The position numbers and the translations under genes are program-made. A stretch of 64,000 nucleotides of DNA from Polytrichum commune (Eukaryota; Streptophyta; Polytrichopsida; Polytrichales; Polytrichaceae), in contig OX485806.1 in assembly GCA_950295325.1 (NCBI GenBank), forward strand, positions 38,812,001-38,876,000, given 5' to 3'. The stretch's first letter is position 1. The number at the start of each line of letters is the position of its first letter. The notes beneath the pieces are model-generated. The model was not told where the DNA came from, searched no databases, and saw only the letters and a list, made by a program, of their open reading frames with translations. Shown piece by piece: positions 13,260-24,870 of this stretch.

Positions 13260-14940
13260 TAATTCCAGTAATTCTTCCATGAAGTTAGAAGCATTCGGAT
13301 CTGAGTATGTGAAGGTGTGGTATGCCTTGCTTAATATGGTGTAGGGAGTGGCTTTATCTTGTTGGACAGAATTCTTTACCTTCTATGTCTATCTCTGAAC
13401 TGCTTATGTGCACATTATCACCGTCTCATGCTCTGTTGAATTCCATGGACGATGGAGTTGCTTTTCGGTGATCATCACTATGATCACCTTCAATGGCATC
13501 AAATACACAGGCTGTTACTAAGCGTCTAGGGTTTGGGGTTCATGCCACAAGTTGCTATCCTCGGAGTTTGGATCTTGCCTGTAGAGTCTACAGTTGGAAC
13601 CCTATTCTGGGGTAAGCTTTCTTTAGTAATACAGGTTGCAAGAGCACACGGTCTTAGGGCATTGCTGGATCCTAGGTAGAAATTCATCCATGCAATTAAG
13701 GAGCTTGCGGATCTGAGTGTTTGAATGTATGGTTTGTTTTGCTTTAGACTCACGGATAGTGGAGGGAGTGGACTTCTCTTGTTGGACAGGGTTGTTTGTC
13801 TTTCATCTATGTAACTGGTCTGCTCATGTGCGCTTTATCAGAGCTCTCAGAAACAGGGGACACCCTCCCTCTCCGAACCATTCCTCTCCCTTAGGGCCGG
13901 TTCACACGCGCCCCAAGTCCTAAGTTGCAAGTCACTTGAGGTCAATCCGTGCAATCTCAGCCGTTGAGATCATGGAAGTTGGGAACTTACCACTTCACAC
14001 GGGGTCCCAAGTCCTAAACCCCAAGTATGAAATGGAGGCCTACATGGCCACACTTTTTAAAGGTGAGGCTTGGGACTTGTGAGAGTTGGGTCGAGCGAAA
14101 GCTACACCAAACTCTCAACACAAGTCCCGCGAATGCTTTTGCATATAGCATTCAAGATCTGATTTTAATGATAATTAACCAGATTTTAGTGGTTTCTTGA
14201 GGCTCAAAAGTGGGGACTTGCTAACATGAGGGGGACTTGGGACCAAGTGAACCGGTCCTTATTCTAGCCCATCTCATACTCCGTTGAATTCCATGAAGTT
14301 GGAAATACTTGTAGGTGTTGATTATGCTGTCAAGAACGCCTTATGTTATCAAATACATGTGCTGCTATGCATTGCCTAGAATTTGTCATGCATGTCGCAA
14401 CTTTCTTTGCTCAGACCTGGAACCCCATCTGGAGTTGTCAACCTTTGCACTTTGGTGATCGGGAGAAAATGCACTGTGTACAATCGATCTGATTGGTCAT
14501 TCAGTGAAGCAATTTTCCAGATTGTGGGACAGTATGTTACGACCAAGGGAATGGGGACACCTCTTCTTTCTGAACTGCTTGAAATCTTCAGTGCACGTGC
14601 ATGAGGGGATGGTGCTCCCTGTCCCTTAGTCTGTTCTCTTGAATTCTGCTGAAGATTGTTTTCCTTGTAGGTGTTGGTGATGCCATCCGCAACACTCAAT
14701 GGTATGCAATGCATATACTATTTTGCATTGTCGAGGGTTTGACACGCATGTTGCAAGTTTCTTTGCTTAGACTTTGGATCTTGTGTTTGGGGTCTGGACT
14801 TTGGAGTCCCATCTTGAGTTGTTGACCATGCACTTTGGTGATTGTGAGAAAATGTACTTTGTAGAATAGATCTGATCTGTCCTTGAGTGAGGCTATTTTC
14901 CAGAGTGCACTATATGTAAAAGCTTCATTATTTAATCCAG
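13260..14940. repeat. Degenerate tandem triplication upstream of the 15.4-kb gene
   Basis: Three related units can be followed by shared anchors: TTGAATTCC near 13438, 14285 and 14640, followed each time by a similar run through ATCAAATACA or an equivalent block and a TTTGGATCTTG- or GACCTGGAAC-like block. After subtracting the MITE at 13894-14258 the periods are roughly 480 and 355 bp. The units are diverged, so the duplication is old. Whether they are repeated leader exons or introns cannot be told from sequence alone. Confidence 0.65.
13894..14258. mobile_element. Tourist-like MITE (PIF/Harbinger)
   Basis: The left end GGGCCGGTTCAC and the right end GTGAACCGGTCC form a terminal inverted repeat. 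Direct TTA triplets flank it at 13891-13893 and 14259-14261. TTA/TWA duplication with GGGCC-type ends is the signature of PIF/Harbinger MITEs (family knowledge). It interrupts the second unit of the tandem triplication and so is younger than that duplication. No coding sequence. Confidence 0.9.
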
Positions 14941-15401
14941 TTCCTTCTAAATTTGGAAGGTAAAGATGTCAGTGCTACTTCTTAACTTCCATCAGTAGAG
15001 ACAGTTTTGACTGTGACGGTGTTAACATGTCTACAGTGAGAACGACATTTTAGCTCGGATTTATGTTGGTTGCATTTGCTTGCTGATCAGGTTGGGTTGC
15101 AGAGATTTGCTGTTTTTGGTTATATGTACTTAGTAATCAATGAGTGAATTGATGTACTATCTTCTTCTGGTGACTGAACATATGTCATTAATGTCTCTCT
15201 GTTTTGATTTGTCAAAAGTGTGACACTATTACAGAAACACTCAATGATCCTGGGTACGGAATCAGTATAGTGAACAACTCTTAAGCTTATGACAGATCAT
15301 TGATTTGTTAGTTGACCTTTTATCTGTCTTGGACTCATCAAGTTTAGAAGTGGGCTAACCAGTGGCTTTTGTTCTTATTGGGGGGCTTGTGAAGCAGAAA
15401 C

Positions 15402-16425
15402 ATGGAGCAGCAGCCGAAAAAAGAGCAGACAACAATAGGGATATTGTATCCGGACACCAAGAACAGAAGCTACAGAGTGAACCTTCGACCCTCCTCTTGG
15501 GATAATACTGGTAAATTGTGGTGTGGGAAGATCAAGCACCTAGAACATGCGAAAATGCTCGCCGACATAGCATTGTTCCTCACAGGTGGTACACGTGACA
15601 ATAAGACACAGTCCTATAAGAAGATCCTCCCAGTTGACAACAATGATCTTCGGTCATTCTGCACAAGGGAGGAGTTCTCGGGGTACGTCAAAAGCATAGC
15701 AAAGGGCCCCGAAAACCTGGTTAAAAGGAAGGAGTTCAAAGCTTGTTTGAACAAGATTATGGCCACAGCAAAACAAAATTATGAAGAGCACGCTAAGGAA
15801 GTTGCCAAAATTGTGGAGAAACCATTGCCTTTAGCACCAAGCCGCAGATATGGGGTGCCTCTTCCTAAACTTCTCGCAGCGACCTCCTGCAGTAGTAGTG
15901 AAGGGCTTTGTGAAGATGATATGGAAGTTGTTGACCAATTCACTAGTCATGAAAGTGACTATATCAATGATGACATGGATGAGGATGCCAACGATGCATT
16001 GGTAGGTGTCCTTACTTCCCCGGAGGCCAATACTGGTGATGTATGTGCAGATGAGGCCGTTACTGCAAAAGTTTCTGGTAAGGTTGAATGCCAGGCTATG
16101 GATGAAGGTGATAATAATGAATGCCTTCTCGGAATGATTGCTGGTGCACATCCACCTTACGGTAGTCCTCCCGGATTTAAGATGCCCATACCAGGTTGTT
16201 TTATGGATAAAGGGGACGAAGACATTGTTTTTGTGCTTCAGGGCAATGTTTCGTACTTCCGCCCAAATCAAGGTAATTGGCATCAAATTTTCCACTTATA
16301 TTACAGATTCACGACGAATATGATCAAGTGAGGTTTTGATTTTTGATTTTTTGATCTGATGCACTACTTATTGTGTGGTGCACTATCTGGGTGGCAATGC
16401 AGACTATGGACGCTTGTGGACCTAG
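15402..16425 (+). CDS. Unrecognised plant protein, weak AP2-like segment, probably spliced
   Basis: A 309-codon open frame starts at 15402 and runs to 16331 if unspliced. Residues about 24-63 hold YRV...W...LWCGKIKHLEHAKMLADIAL..TGG, which weakly recalls the strand-strand-helix pattern of AP2/ERF DNA-binding domains (W-G-x-F...EEAAxAYDxAA). Residues 85-140 are basic and helical; about 170-230 are acidic; no signal peptide or membrane segment is seen. A good donor (AAG|GTAATT) at 16272/16273 and acceptor (TGCAG) ending at 16402 would splice the frame to a short tail ending at TAG 16423-16425, giving 297 residues. Intron retention would give 309. An acceptor-like AG five bases before the ATG suggests an intron in the leader. 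Function unknown; a nuclear DNA-binding role is only a guess. Confidence 0.6.
16273..16402 (+). other. Predicted intron of the 15.4-kb gene
   Basis: GTAATT donor, T-rich tract and TGCAG acceptor. The intron carries its own stop at 16329-16331, so retention also yields a complete protein with a different C terminus. Confidence 0.5.
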
Positions 16426-17035
16426 GAAGAATAAGGACCCTCTTCCCCTTCCAATGTAAGTATACCTCACCATCTCAATTATCAACCTGGAACAATGAAT
16501 GTTTGAGGAAGTGCTTCATAGGGTCTTCAAAACCATTGAACATGATTATTTGAATTTTACTCTTCACAACTTTTATTTTCAGCTGAAAATTCTGTCTCCA
16601 AATCACACTTCCATCATTGTATCATCTTTGATTCGAGTGATTTCTTGGGCTTGTCCGGGATAAAATGGAAAGTCCTGAATGAAGATTCATGCCATTTTGG
16701 TGCAATGGACATTCATCAGATTGTTGCTAATCTTTATCTTGATCTTTCCACAAATCTTTCCAACTCTATCTTTCTGCCTCGGTTGTGCAGTTTGTGTAAG
16801 ATGCAGCTCAAGTGCAGCGCTGAAGGTGAACTATGGAATTTTGCTTTGTGGATGTTTTGGAATAGATGGGCCACATCACATTGGAGAATCTGAGAATCTT
16901 AGCAAGGAGTATCGAAGCGCCTCGTGGCAGGCAGAGTTTAAGTTGTCTTCAAGTATACAAGGACCTTTTCCCAAGTGGTTGGCTGAGAGAGAGAGGAGCT
17001 TAATATACTGTTTTCTCACTAGACAATAGAATGTG
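16426..17035 (+). other. Probable 3' untranslated or additional exon region
   Basis: A further donor (AAT|GTAAGT near 16455) and acceptors (TTTTCAG near 16582, TTGTGCAG near 16790) suggest more exons downstream of the predicted stop. Open frames at 16645-16893 and 16679-17029 overlap here in different phases and show no domain. They may belong to the 3' end of the same transcript. Confidence 0.35.
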
Positions 17036-18384
17036 TTTAATTGCAACATATATATATCTGCGATTATTGGTTTGTAAGTGGACAGGTTGTATTTACATCG
17101 CTGAGATGGTCAGTCATCCGCTTTTGGTCTTCCTGATTCCTGATGGAAGTTCACTGATACAAGTACAGTAATCTCCCGCTTAAATACGCATCCCGGTTAT
17201 GTGTGCAAATTTTTGACAAAAAACAAGGTTCATACTTTATTGTTTGAACATGTCATGCAGAGTCATTTCTTGCGAATGCATGAATTTTTTACACTCGACA
17301 TTCAATGCCAGTTAACGTTTTGTTGAAACGTCTCAAATGATTGACGCATTTTATCATACATTTGTCCAACTTCCGTTTGAACATGGGAGCAAAGTAATTG
17401 GTGATCGATGTAGATGACAGTGTTATGTAGAGCTTCAAAGCCTTTGAAGTCGGTTACACTTTCAGATTCAGTAAATGCCTTGATAGGCTCTCACAACAAA
17501 TGATTCGTAGCAATATGTTCTCGTGATTGTCCTAGACTTTCTGGATGGCGCCTTCATTGAATTCATATTCGTGCCTCAACACCTGCTTGTTCGGTGTGTT
17601 CAGCTTGCTCAACTTTGCAATGATTTCACATTGTGGGACTTTGGTCAAGTGGGTTGCCTTAGGTTTCATCCGTTTCCTGTTGCGATTCATCGAATCAGAG
17701 GGTCTAGAGAGCGGTATGAATACTGAACGTACCTACCAACTAAGTGCGCACCAATGGCTCTGGTTCAAAGTGCGTACTTAAGCAAGAGATTGTTGTACGT
17801 CATTTGTGTGGTCAATTTTTGTAGAAAAGATATCTTATGAGATTTGGAGACCATAGTGACATTAAACACCATATGACGCTAAATATCAATAGGAAGTACT
17901 TGTGAAGTACACAAGTACGAGGTGGAAAGACAACTAAAATATTCCATATTTTCCAACATTTGGTCCCAAGTTACTACACTAAGTATAGTGGCACTTACTA
18001 TTTGGAATCACGCAATGCTATATTTATTTACTATATATCTCATATTCTACCAACAAATGTCAAATTGGTTGTTTGGACATTATAGAACACAAACAACTTT
18101 ACTTAGTAAAAGTTACACCAATAGTAAAAAGATATAGAACTGTGTAACTCCAAATAATAAGTAACACTAAATGTATTATTTAGTATAGTACTTATTTACA
18201 ACCCAAGTCCTACAAATTGGTACACTTTTTATTCTATTTGTGTGGGCTTCGTTATTTCATAACTTTGTCAGATTCAATCTAGTTATCCGGAATCAATGTG
18301 GTACACACTATAGATTGCCACATTATTGTGCAAAATAAAATTTTAAATGTATTTAGCAAAACATTACATTTGACAATGAAAGGG
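17036..18384. other. Intergenic stretch with MITE remnants
   Basis: No coding region is recognised. Fragments around 17850-17900 resemble the inner part of the TA-flanked MITE family (blocks like ACCATATGACxCTAAATA), and 17990-18190 holds short self-similar AT-rich blocks. Nothing else is supported. Confidence 0.4.
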
Positions 18385-20109
18385 GGTTGAAGCCCACACA
18401 CCAGTGATTGAATATACAGATCACAAGACTTTGGAATGCTTCATATCGTTTCGTGTTTTGAATTGGCGCCAAACTCAATGGAATATGTCGCTATCTCGAT
18501 TTGATTTTGTCATCACTTATCAACCGGGGAAGCAACAAGAAATATCTGACGCGCTATCGAGGTGATCGTATCTTACACCCAAGGTTGGAGAAGCAACATT
18601 TGATCAACAATGTAGACCTTTGTTGAAGCCAAAGCTATTTTGCCTTTGCGTCACTGTTATGCCAATCCCAATTGATGTTGAATTCCTCAATCAAGTGCGT
18701 GTTGCAACCATTGGAGATTTTGTAGACCTCGACATTAAGCGTCATCTTAGTGAAAACAACAAATTTATGGTGGAAGGAGATTTGTTATACTTTGAAGAGC
18801 GTTTATTCATTTCAGAAGGTCTGACATGGTTTTGAGTTCTTTAATCTCGCCATGACCTTCCAGTTGTAGGTCATTTTGGATACAATAAGACTTTAAAACT
18901 TATTTTCAAAGATTTTTGATGGTCCAAAATGTAGAAGGATATGAAGAAATTTGTTACATCTTGTGACATTTGTTCAAGATCCAAGAATCATCGGCATCAC
19001 CCTTACGGTTTCTTACAACCATTCTCCATCCCACACTGGCCATGGTCTTCGATCTTTATGGACTTCATTACATATTTGCCGTCATCAAATTTATTTGATA
19101 GCATTTTTGTTGTGGTGGATTGGTTTATAAAGATGACACATTATTTCCCTTGCAAGAAGTTTTCGTCAAGTAAAGACATGAAAAAACCATTTCTTGAACA
19201 TGTGTATCGATATCATAGTCTATCAGATGATATCGTATCTGATCAGAGAATTCAATGTTAAAGTTTGGGAGATCTATTTTTGACATATTGAAAGTGGATA
19301 TCAACCTCTCTTCAACCTTCCATCCTCAAACTGACGGTCAAACAAAACAGGTTAATCAAGTTCTTGAGCAGTATTTATGATGCGGTATCAACTATCAACA
19401 AGACAACTGGACAACATACTTGCCGCTAGCGGGGTTTGCTTACAACAATACGTGTCATACTTCAATTTAACAAACATCATTTTCTTCCAATTATGGTTAT
19501 CATCGAAAGCTTGATCTATTGAGTTCACCGGCAAATAGTAACCCGGCAGCAGATGACTTTGCACAATAACTATCGCAAATTCAAGATGGTATGGAGCTTC
19601 AACTACAAGCCGCCCAAGAGTCTTATAAGACATCTGCAGACAAATTTCGCAATCAAACACATGCTTTTCAAGTTGGAGATAAAGTATGGCTCCTTCGACG
19701 AAATATCAAAACCACGTGGCCTTGTGATAAGTTGGCCTACCGGAGATTGGGACCATTCGTCATCGAGAAGCAAATCAATTCAGTGGCATTTCGTTTTAAA
19801 CTGCTAATTTCTATGAAGATACATCGAGTTTTTCATGTCTCATCTTTTCCAAGAATAGTACAACAACCACCACCTAGTATCGAGATTGAGAATCATGAAG
19901 AATATAATGTGGAAAGAATATTGGATTCGCGACAAAGGTGAGGCAAGTTGGAGCATCTGGTACACTGGACAATTTATGATATCAATGAACAAACGTGGGA
20001 ACTAACTGAGAACCGTGCAAACGCGTCTGAATTGATACAGGAGTTTCATCGACTTTATCCGGATAAACTTAGGGGTCCTCTTGGGATTCATTGCTTGAAA
20101 GGGAGGTAA
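18385..20109 (+). pseudogene. Decayed Ty3/Gypsy chromovirus pol fragment
   Basis: The end of RNase H is followed by integrase and a chromodomain, in order but broken by stops and frameshifts. Visible pieces are an RNase H tail (TDHKTLECF ... ITYQPGKQQ ... SDALSR, 18410-18565), the zinc-binding region (GHFGYNKTL ... CDIC near 18865-18980), the integrase core (MDFITYLPSS ... VVVDWFIKMTHYFPC, 19055-19155), a later segment with HRVFHVSSF (about 19825-19850) and a chromodomain (EEYNVERILDS ... WTIYDINEQTWE, about 19895-20005). Gag, protease and reverse transcriptase are missing, so the copy is 5'-truncated. It runs into a purine-rich tract (GAAAGGGAGG) and an LTR. The chromodomain places it among chromoviruses. 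Confidence 0.9.
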
Positions 20110-20360
20110 TGTTAGGGACATGACCTCTGGAGCCTTCTAGTTCTTTTTATTTTAGAACTTGCTTCTATTTTAGAACCTGTGCTTACTTTAGATTAGGTAA
20201 ATTATTTTAGACTTTAGAATTTGTGTTAACTTTAGATTAGGTCTATATAAGGGTCAAGGTTGAGGAGTCCTTCAGTCTCGACAATGCATGTCTTGGAGCT
20301 CTCGCTCTCTTTGTTTTCTGTGTCCCTGATAGGACGTTGTTCCACCAAAATCTCTCAACA
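20110..20360 (+). repeat. 3' long terminal repeat of the chromovirus fragment
   Basis: It starts TGTTAGGGACATG directly after the purine-rich tract and contains repeated TTTTAGAACTT-like blocks and a TATA box. The end near 20360 (...CTCTCAACA) is chosen because LTRs end in CA; no second LTR is present to confirm it. Confidence 0.65.
20244..20250 (+). promoter_or_regulatory. TATA box in the LTR
   Basis: TATATAA, preceded by an A/T-rich stretch and followed within about 30-60 bp by a CT-rich leader-like segment, as expected of an LTR promoter. Confidence 0.6.
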
Positions 20361-20809
20361 TCATTAATTTGTCAACCGTAATCCTTAAAGTTATCATGTG
20401 CCCTCTCAATCATATTAAAGTCATCCCCAAAGATTCAATTGCAATCCTTTAAGGAGAGCGTCATTGAAATCATACCACATACGATTCCTAAGATGGAATA
20501 TTGCAAACCTTGGACAACTGGCCAACTAGCATCACCTAGCTAAACATTTTGGGCCCTTATTTGTCACTTTGCTTTAACTAGCTAGGTTCACTGAACCTAG
20601 GATTTTTACTTAGCTTTAGCTAGCTTACGTTTATAACCTCTCATTTTTATTGAGCTTTGACTAGCTAAAAAGTTGTGTGACATGCATATTCATTCTAAAC
20701 TAGAGAGAAATCCATTCAAACAAAACCAAACAAAATATATTTAGTTGTATTGATCTCGGTTGTCTTTGTATTTTCATGTTGTTGCACAAGAAAATCGAAA
20801 GGCTTAAAA

Positions 20810-21040
20810 TTAACACGTATAATCGGCTTCCTCACATTCAACTGGCACTGGTGATAGATCATCATCTTCATCATCATCATCTTCTTCATCATTGTCCTCT
20901 TCATTTTCATAATCATCGGAATCGTCAATGTCATCTGGCAATTCATGACGAGATGGAATCAAGGTGTTCCAAATTGAAGATTGCACAACATCTGTTGGAT
21001 TAATAGGAATTAGGCTCATGTTCAATTTAAAAAACATCAC
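20810..21040 (-). CDS. Acidic open frame inside the MULE, possible captured fragment
   Basis: A 76-codon frame from ATG to stop. The N-terminal half is ordinary (LNMSLIPINPTDVVQSS); residues about 39-63 are almost all Asp and Glu. It is followed on the - strand by an AT-rich stretch like a 3' untranslated region. Such a tail with an acidic C terminus looks like a last exon, so it could be a host exon carried by the element or part of an old element protein. The opposite-strand His-rich frame is its shadow. No function can be assigned. Confidence 0.3.
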   Translation of the reverse strand: MMFFKLNMSLIPINPTDVVQSSIWNTLIPSRHELPDDIDDSDDYENEEDNDEEDDDDEDDDLSPVPVECEEADYTC

Positions 21041-21586
21041 TACTTCAACCAGTCCGGGCCTAAAAGATGACCGTTAGGATGCAATGACATTATTCATTCC
21101 ACATAGATCACATTCAGATTCCAACTAGCTATTAGCTAACTTCAATTAGCTAATTTTTCTCGCCTGGATTATGACACTTAGTTTTAGCTAGTTATTCTTT
21201 TAAAGCACCGAATTCATGTGTAGTGTGAGCCCAAAATGATACTCACATGTGTCATTAATCTTTCGAAACCATTAGAAGTTATGTTTTGATGTTGTATGAT
21301 TATCCATAAAAATATAAAAAAAATGAAGCTTGAATGAAGTTATGTTTAGTCATTAGGCTAGTGTGGAGAGGATTTTTTAGAGGTAGGTAGCGTGAAGAAG
21401 TTCCTTAGTTAGGTGAGCATAGGGAGTGGTGAACCAATGGTAGTTCCTTGGTTTAAATGTTCAAATTAGGATCTATGTTGTTAGTTTAAGAGACAAAGGC
21501 TTAGAAGATAGGATGAGAGCCTACAAAGTAGGAAATGATTACAAGGGCTTATCTTGAGAGTGGTCACCTACTCCCTCTCAACTCAC

Positions 21587-21594
21587 TATATAAA
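21587..21594 (+). promoter_or_regulatory. TATA-like promoter inside the MULE
   Basis: TATATAAA followed by a CT-rich stretch (21598-21630), the usual layout of a plant core promoter. What it would drive is unclear; the nearest + strand frame (21630-21818) has no recognised domain. Confidence 0.35.
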
Positions 21595-21938
21595 CCCTCA
21601 CTCTTCCCTCTCTCATCTTCTTTTCCTTCGTGCTCCTTGGCACCCCACGTGTTATAAGTGTGGGTGTGGGAAGCAAGAACGGAGCACATGTGCGTGTAAG
21701 GTCTCAAGGTGAAGAACCAAGACTAATTCACCTTGAAGTTAGTTTGACATTTGTTAGGAGTAATATTTGGTTGAGACATTTAGAGCTTAGCTTGTTGTAT
21801 GTGACTTATAGAATTTAAAAAACATGATATTTAGATTTATAGTGTTTGGAATCATGGCATTTAGAATTGTAGCATTCACATTCATATTGAGTTTAAAGCT
21901 CTCTCTCCTCTAAGGAGTTGAGCTCTTAGGGCTTTGGG

Positions 21939-22076
21939 AAATACAGTATTTAGTTGCTGGAAATATAGTATTTAGGCTGCTGGAAATACAGTGTTTAGTC
22001 AGAGGGTAGGTTGCTGGAAATACAGTATTTAGTCAGAGGGTAGGTTGCTGGAAATACAGTATTTAGTTCAGAAGTT
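21939..22076. repeat. Minisatellite, GCTGGAAATACAGTATTTAG unit
   Basis: About five copies of a unit around GCTGGAAATACAGTATTTAG, two of them spaced by CAGAGGGTAGGTT. The unit contains a short palindrome-like TACAGTATTTA block. Non-coding. Confidence 0.85.
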
Positions 22077-22720
22077 AGACAGCTGGGACATTAGATTGGG
22101 TCATAGTTAGTTAATAAGAATATTACCTAATGCTAATTAGGTAATGAGCATTTAGCTAGGGGGTTGACTACAAGGCATTATAAGGTGATATCAAGGGGGG
22201 AAACTTGTAGTTAAGTTGTTGGGATTGTAATCAAGCACTTAAGGGTGCCATGGCGAAGAATGAACGAACTTGGGAGTGAATGGCGAAGAATTGCGGAAGA
22301 TGATGTAACGCTAAGTGATGAGAGTGATGAGTATTTTTTAACACTTGTGTACTCATCACATGGAGTCAACAAGTCACAACTTCAGCGAGGTGACGAGCAC
22401 TAGTTTCAAGAGGGAAGTCCTTAAGAGCATGTATAGCTAAGGCCGTGGGATGGACCCTTGAGGCGGCCAATGCTATGCCCACTCAAGAAAATTGCATTAA
22501 TAAAACATCATGACTTAAGAGAAGTTGGGGGTTCATTGAGATGGGACTTATATCTTATGTTGCTACTTTTGGTGTGACACATATGAGTCTCAAAACCATC
22601 ACCCGGACTAGGACGCTTAAGGGTGGTGGGTTTGGCATCACATGTAGCTTTAGCTAGTCACAACTTTTAGCTAGCTAAATAGTTGCCCACTTAGTTAGTT
22701 GTCCAAGGTTTGGAATATTG

Positions 22721-23818
22721 GCAGCATAAGATACATGCATAACCCATGGTGTCACCCTCCATGCCCTCAAATTCAATCCACACCACTCCATTAGTAAATA
22801 ATCCCATGTGCGGTGATTAGTGCGGCATATTTCTTGGACATGTGAATTCCAACTCCTTAGCCATTTGTATTAGGATTGAGCCAACTTAATTTACCAAGGG
22901 TTGCTTCAAGGATCCAAATGATACCTTAGCATCAACCTATTCCATAACTCCAATGAGTTGCCCCTTATTTTATGCTCTTGAATCATCACAACATCTGACT
23001 TTGACTAATATATGAAGAAAGACTCGTTCCTTATAAACGCTCTCTAGATCACTTAACCTTCTCATATTAATGGTTATAGGCCATGGCTTCATAAAAAAGG
23101 AATTAAAAAGGGTTAGCACGGATCCTCTCATCTCCCTAGGGCAGACTTCCTCATTAATCCTCTACTTTCAAGAGCAACAACTATTGGTTATGGGGATGCA
23201 TATTTTCTTGAGGAATAGTGAGCACTACTTCCATGACATCCAAAACATCCAAAACTATATGCCTAGAACAATATCATGTAATTCCCTCCAAAGGTGCCAT
23301 GAATTTTATACTAATTCCTCTATGATGGGAACCATGACATAAGGTTCTCCTCATGGTTGACTCACTCCTTCAAGCACTCGAAAAATGTGCAATGTTAATG
23401 AAACTCTTTAACGTAAATTTGTATTAGAGCCTTTTTCTTTTTTTCTTGTTTGTTGTGATTCCCAACTTGGATTTGATACTTAGATTTACACCAGATGCAC
23501 AAATTTTGCTATGAAGTTATAGTCCTTAAGCACATTAAGGTTTGTCTTATTGAGAAGGAAGGCTTACTTTGATGCTTTTGACTACTCATGGGCTGCAAGG
23601 GAGGTCCTTTGTCAGCCTAATCACTCAAGATTAGTTGGAATTGGAAAATAAATAATAAATAAATAAATAGTAAACAAGATTAAATCCAACCTCCATTCTT
23701 GTAATTAAATTTCTTATTTATTCTTGTTGTTTTTAATGAAAGAAAGGTGTTGAAATCTAGATTGTAGTTGACCTATATACATGGAGGAGTCGAGATTGTT
23801 CATGCTAGACTTTTATTA
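22721..23818. other. Intergenic stretch, nothing recognised
   Basis: An open frame at 23070-23342 (90 codons) has no domain; the region otherwise lacks features I can support. Confidence 0.45.
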
Positions 23819-24773
23819 CGCTACTAGGAAAACGCGATCCAAGAACACATGTCACATTAAGGTATGCTGCCCTAAAATCTGGGAGGGGGGAGGGGCTTTG
23901 CCGAGCTCTAGGGAAAAAATTCCAATAATAAGATACTAGGGTTCTTAAAGTTTCCAATGCAATGAACTAATGGGGGAGGGGAGGTGTCAGAGTTAGGTGG
24001 AGCCCATCTCTAGGAAGAAAACTTAGAAGCACTTGCATGGGAGAGGCAAACACCAAAAATAAAGAACACCGTCACTGTAAATATGTCAAGGTAAGCATGA
24101 TTTCAAGGACACATAAAATCTTTTCTTATTCCTTTGCTATGATCGGTTGGCTTGGGTGTCGGACATAGGATTTTTTTATAAACTTCTTTTGGAGACACAA
24201 GGCTGAAAAGCCAATGCCAAATTCATTAAGAACCAAGGAAGATGCGCCCACTTCAAGGCAAATTTGTATAGGACACTTGGGAAGGTATTTAGAGCCAAAT
24301 TAGTGTGTAATTAGCCCATTAGGTGTCATGTTCCAAGACACATGATGAGTGTGTAGAGATTAACTTACATGTAATAAATAGACAAAATTTGATTCTATGA
24401 TAGGATTTGTTCAAGTCTAAAATGATAGTTTTGAAATCTACCATAGTACACTCTACCAGAATACCTTAAGTATTCATAAGTAATTCATAACTCATAAAAT
24501 AATTTCAAAACAATTATGGCAATGTTTTGTATGGTTCCTCTACTTGGGGTATAATTTTCATGTCAAATACCAATGTACATAAATAACAACGATTGCTCAA
24601 GATATAGTCCTTTATAATAGGGCAACATACCTTAGCCCATGACCCCATTGAGAAGTGTTGAGTCCAATCTACAATAGTCATAGATTGCATTCGACTCTTG
24701 TTAGTGGGTCATGTGCTAATGACCACCCATGCCAAATGAGAAGTATGTTCTAGAACCAAGTTTCCTAGTAGTG
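23819..24773. mobile_element. Non-autonomous CACTA-like element
   Basis: Left end CGCTACTAGGAAAACG; right end, reverse-complemented, CACTACTAGGAAACTTGG. TTA flanks both sides (23816-23818, 24774-24776), fitting the 3-bp duplication of CACTA elements. The family recurs as shorter copies at 38948-39144 and 40750-40924. A LINE 3'-end-like fragment lies inside near 24175-24240. No transposase was seen. Confidence 0.7.
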
Positions 24774-24870
24774 TTAACCACCACAAATGACAAATTGTTA
24801 GTGATGCAAAATCATCTATTGTTAGCATGCAGGTGGATTTGGGGCCACCCTCATTAAGTGAGGGCAATCA

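Larger units (their letters stand above)
11500..15397 (+). other. Transcript-like upstream region of the 15.4-kb gene
   Basis: This stretch is clearly less AT-rich than its surroundings, has pyrimidine- and purine-rich leader-like segments around 11690-11760, several GT-AG-like sites and no long open frame. It ends in an acceptor-like AG at 15396-15397, five bases before the ATG at 15402, so I infer that the gene has one or more non-coding leader exons here. Exon boundaries could not be settled. A tandem triplication and an inserted MITE occupy 13.26-14.94 kb. Confidence 0.4.
20504..22711. mobile_element. Mutator-like element (MULE) with 9-bp target duplication
   Basis: The left end CAAACCTTGGACAACT and the inverted right end AAACCTTGGACAACT match. 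GGAATATTG directly flanks both sides (20495-20503, 22712-22720). Nine-bp duplications are the hallmark of Mutator-like elements. No transposase was seen. The interior holds many TAGCTAG-type blocks, an acidic open frame at 20810-21040, a TATA-like promoter near 21587, and a small minisatellite at 21939-22076. A second pair of inverted ends (ATTTTGGGCYC, near 20550 and 21230) hints at a smaller element nested in the left half. Confidence 0.8.

Noticed and set aside
20776..21003. + strand His-rich frame
   Set aside because: Antisense of the Asp/Glu-rich stretch of the frame at 20810-21040.
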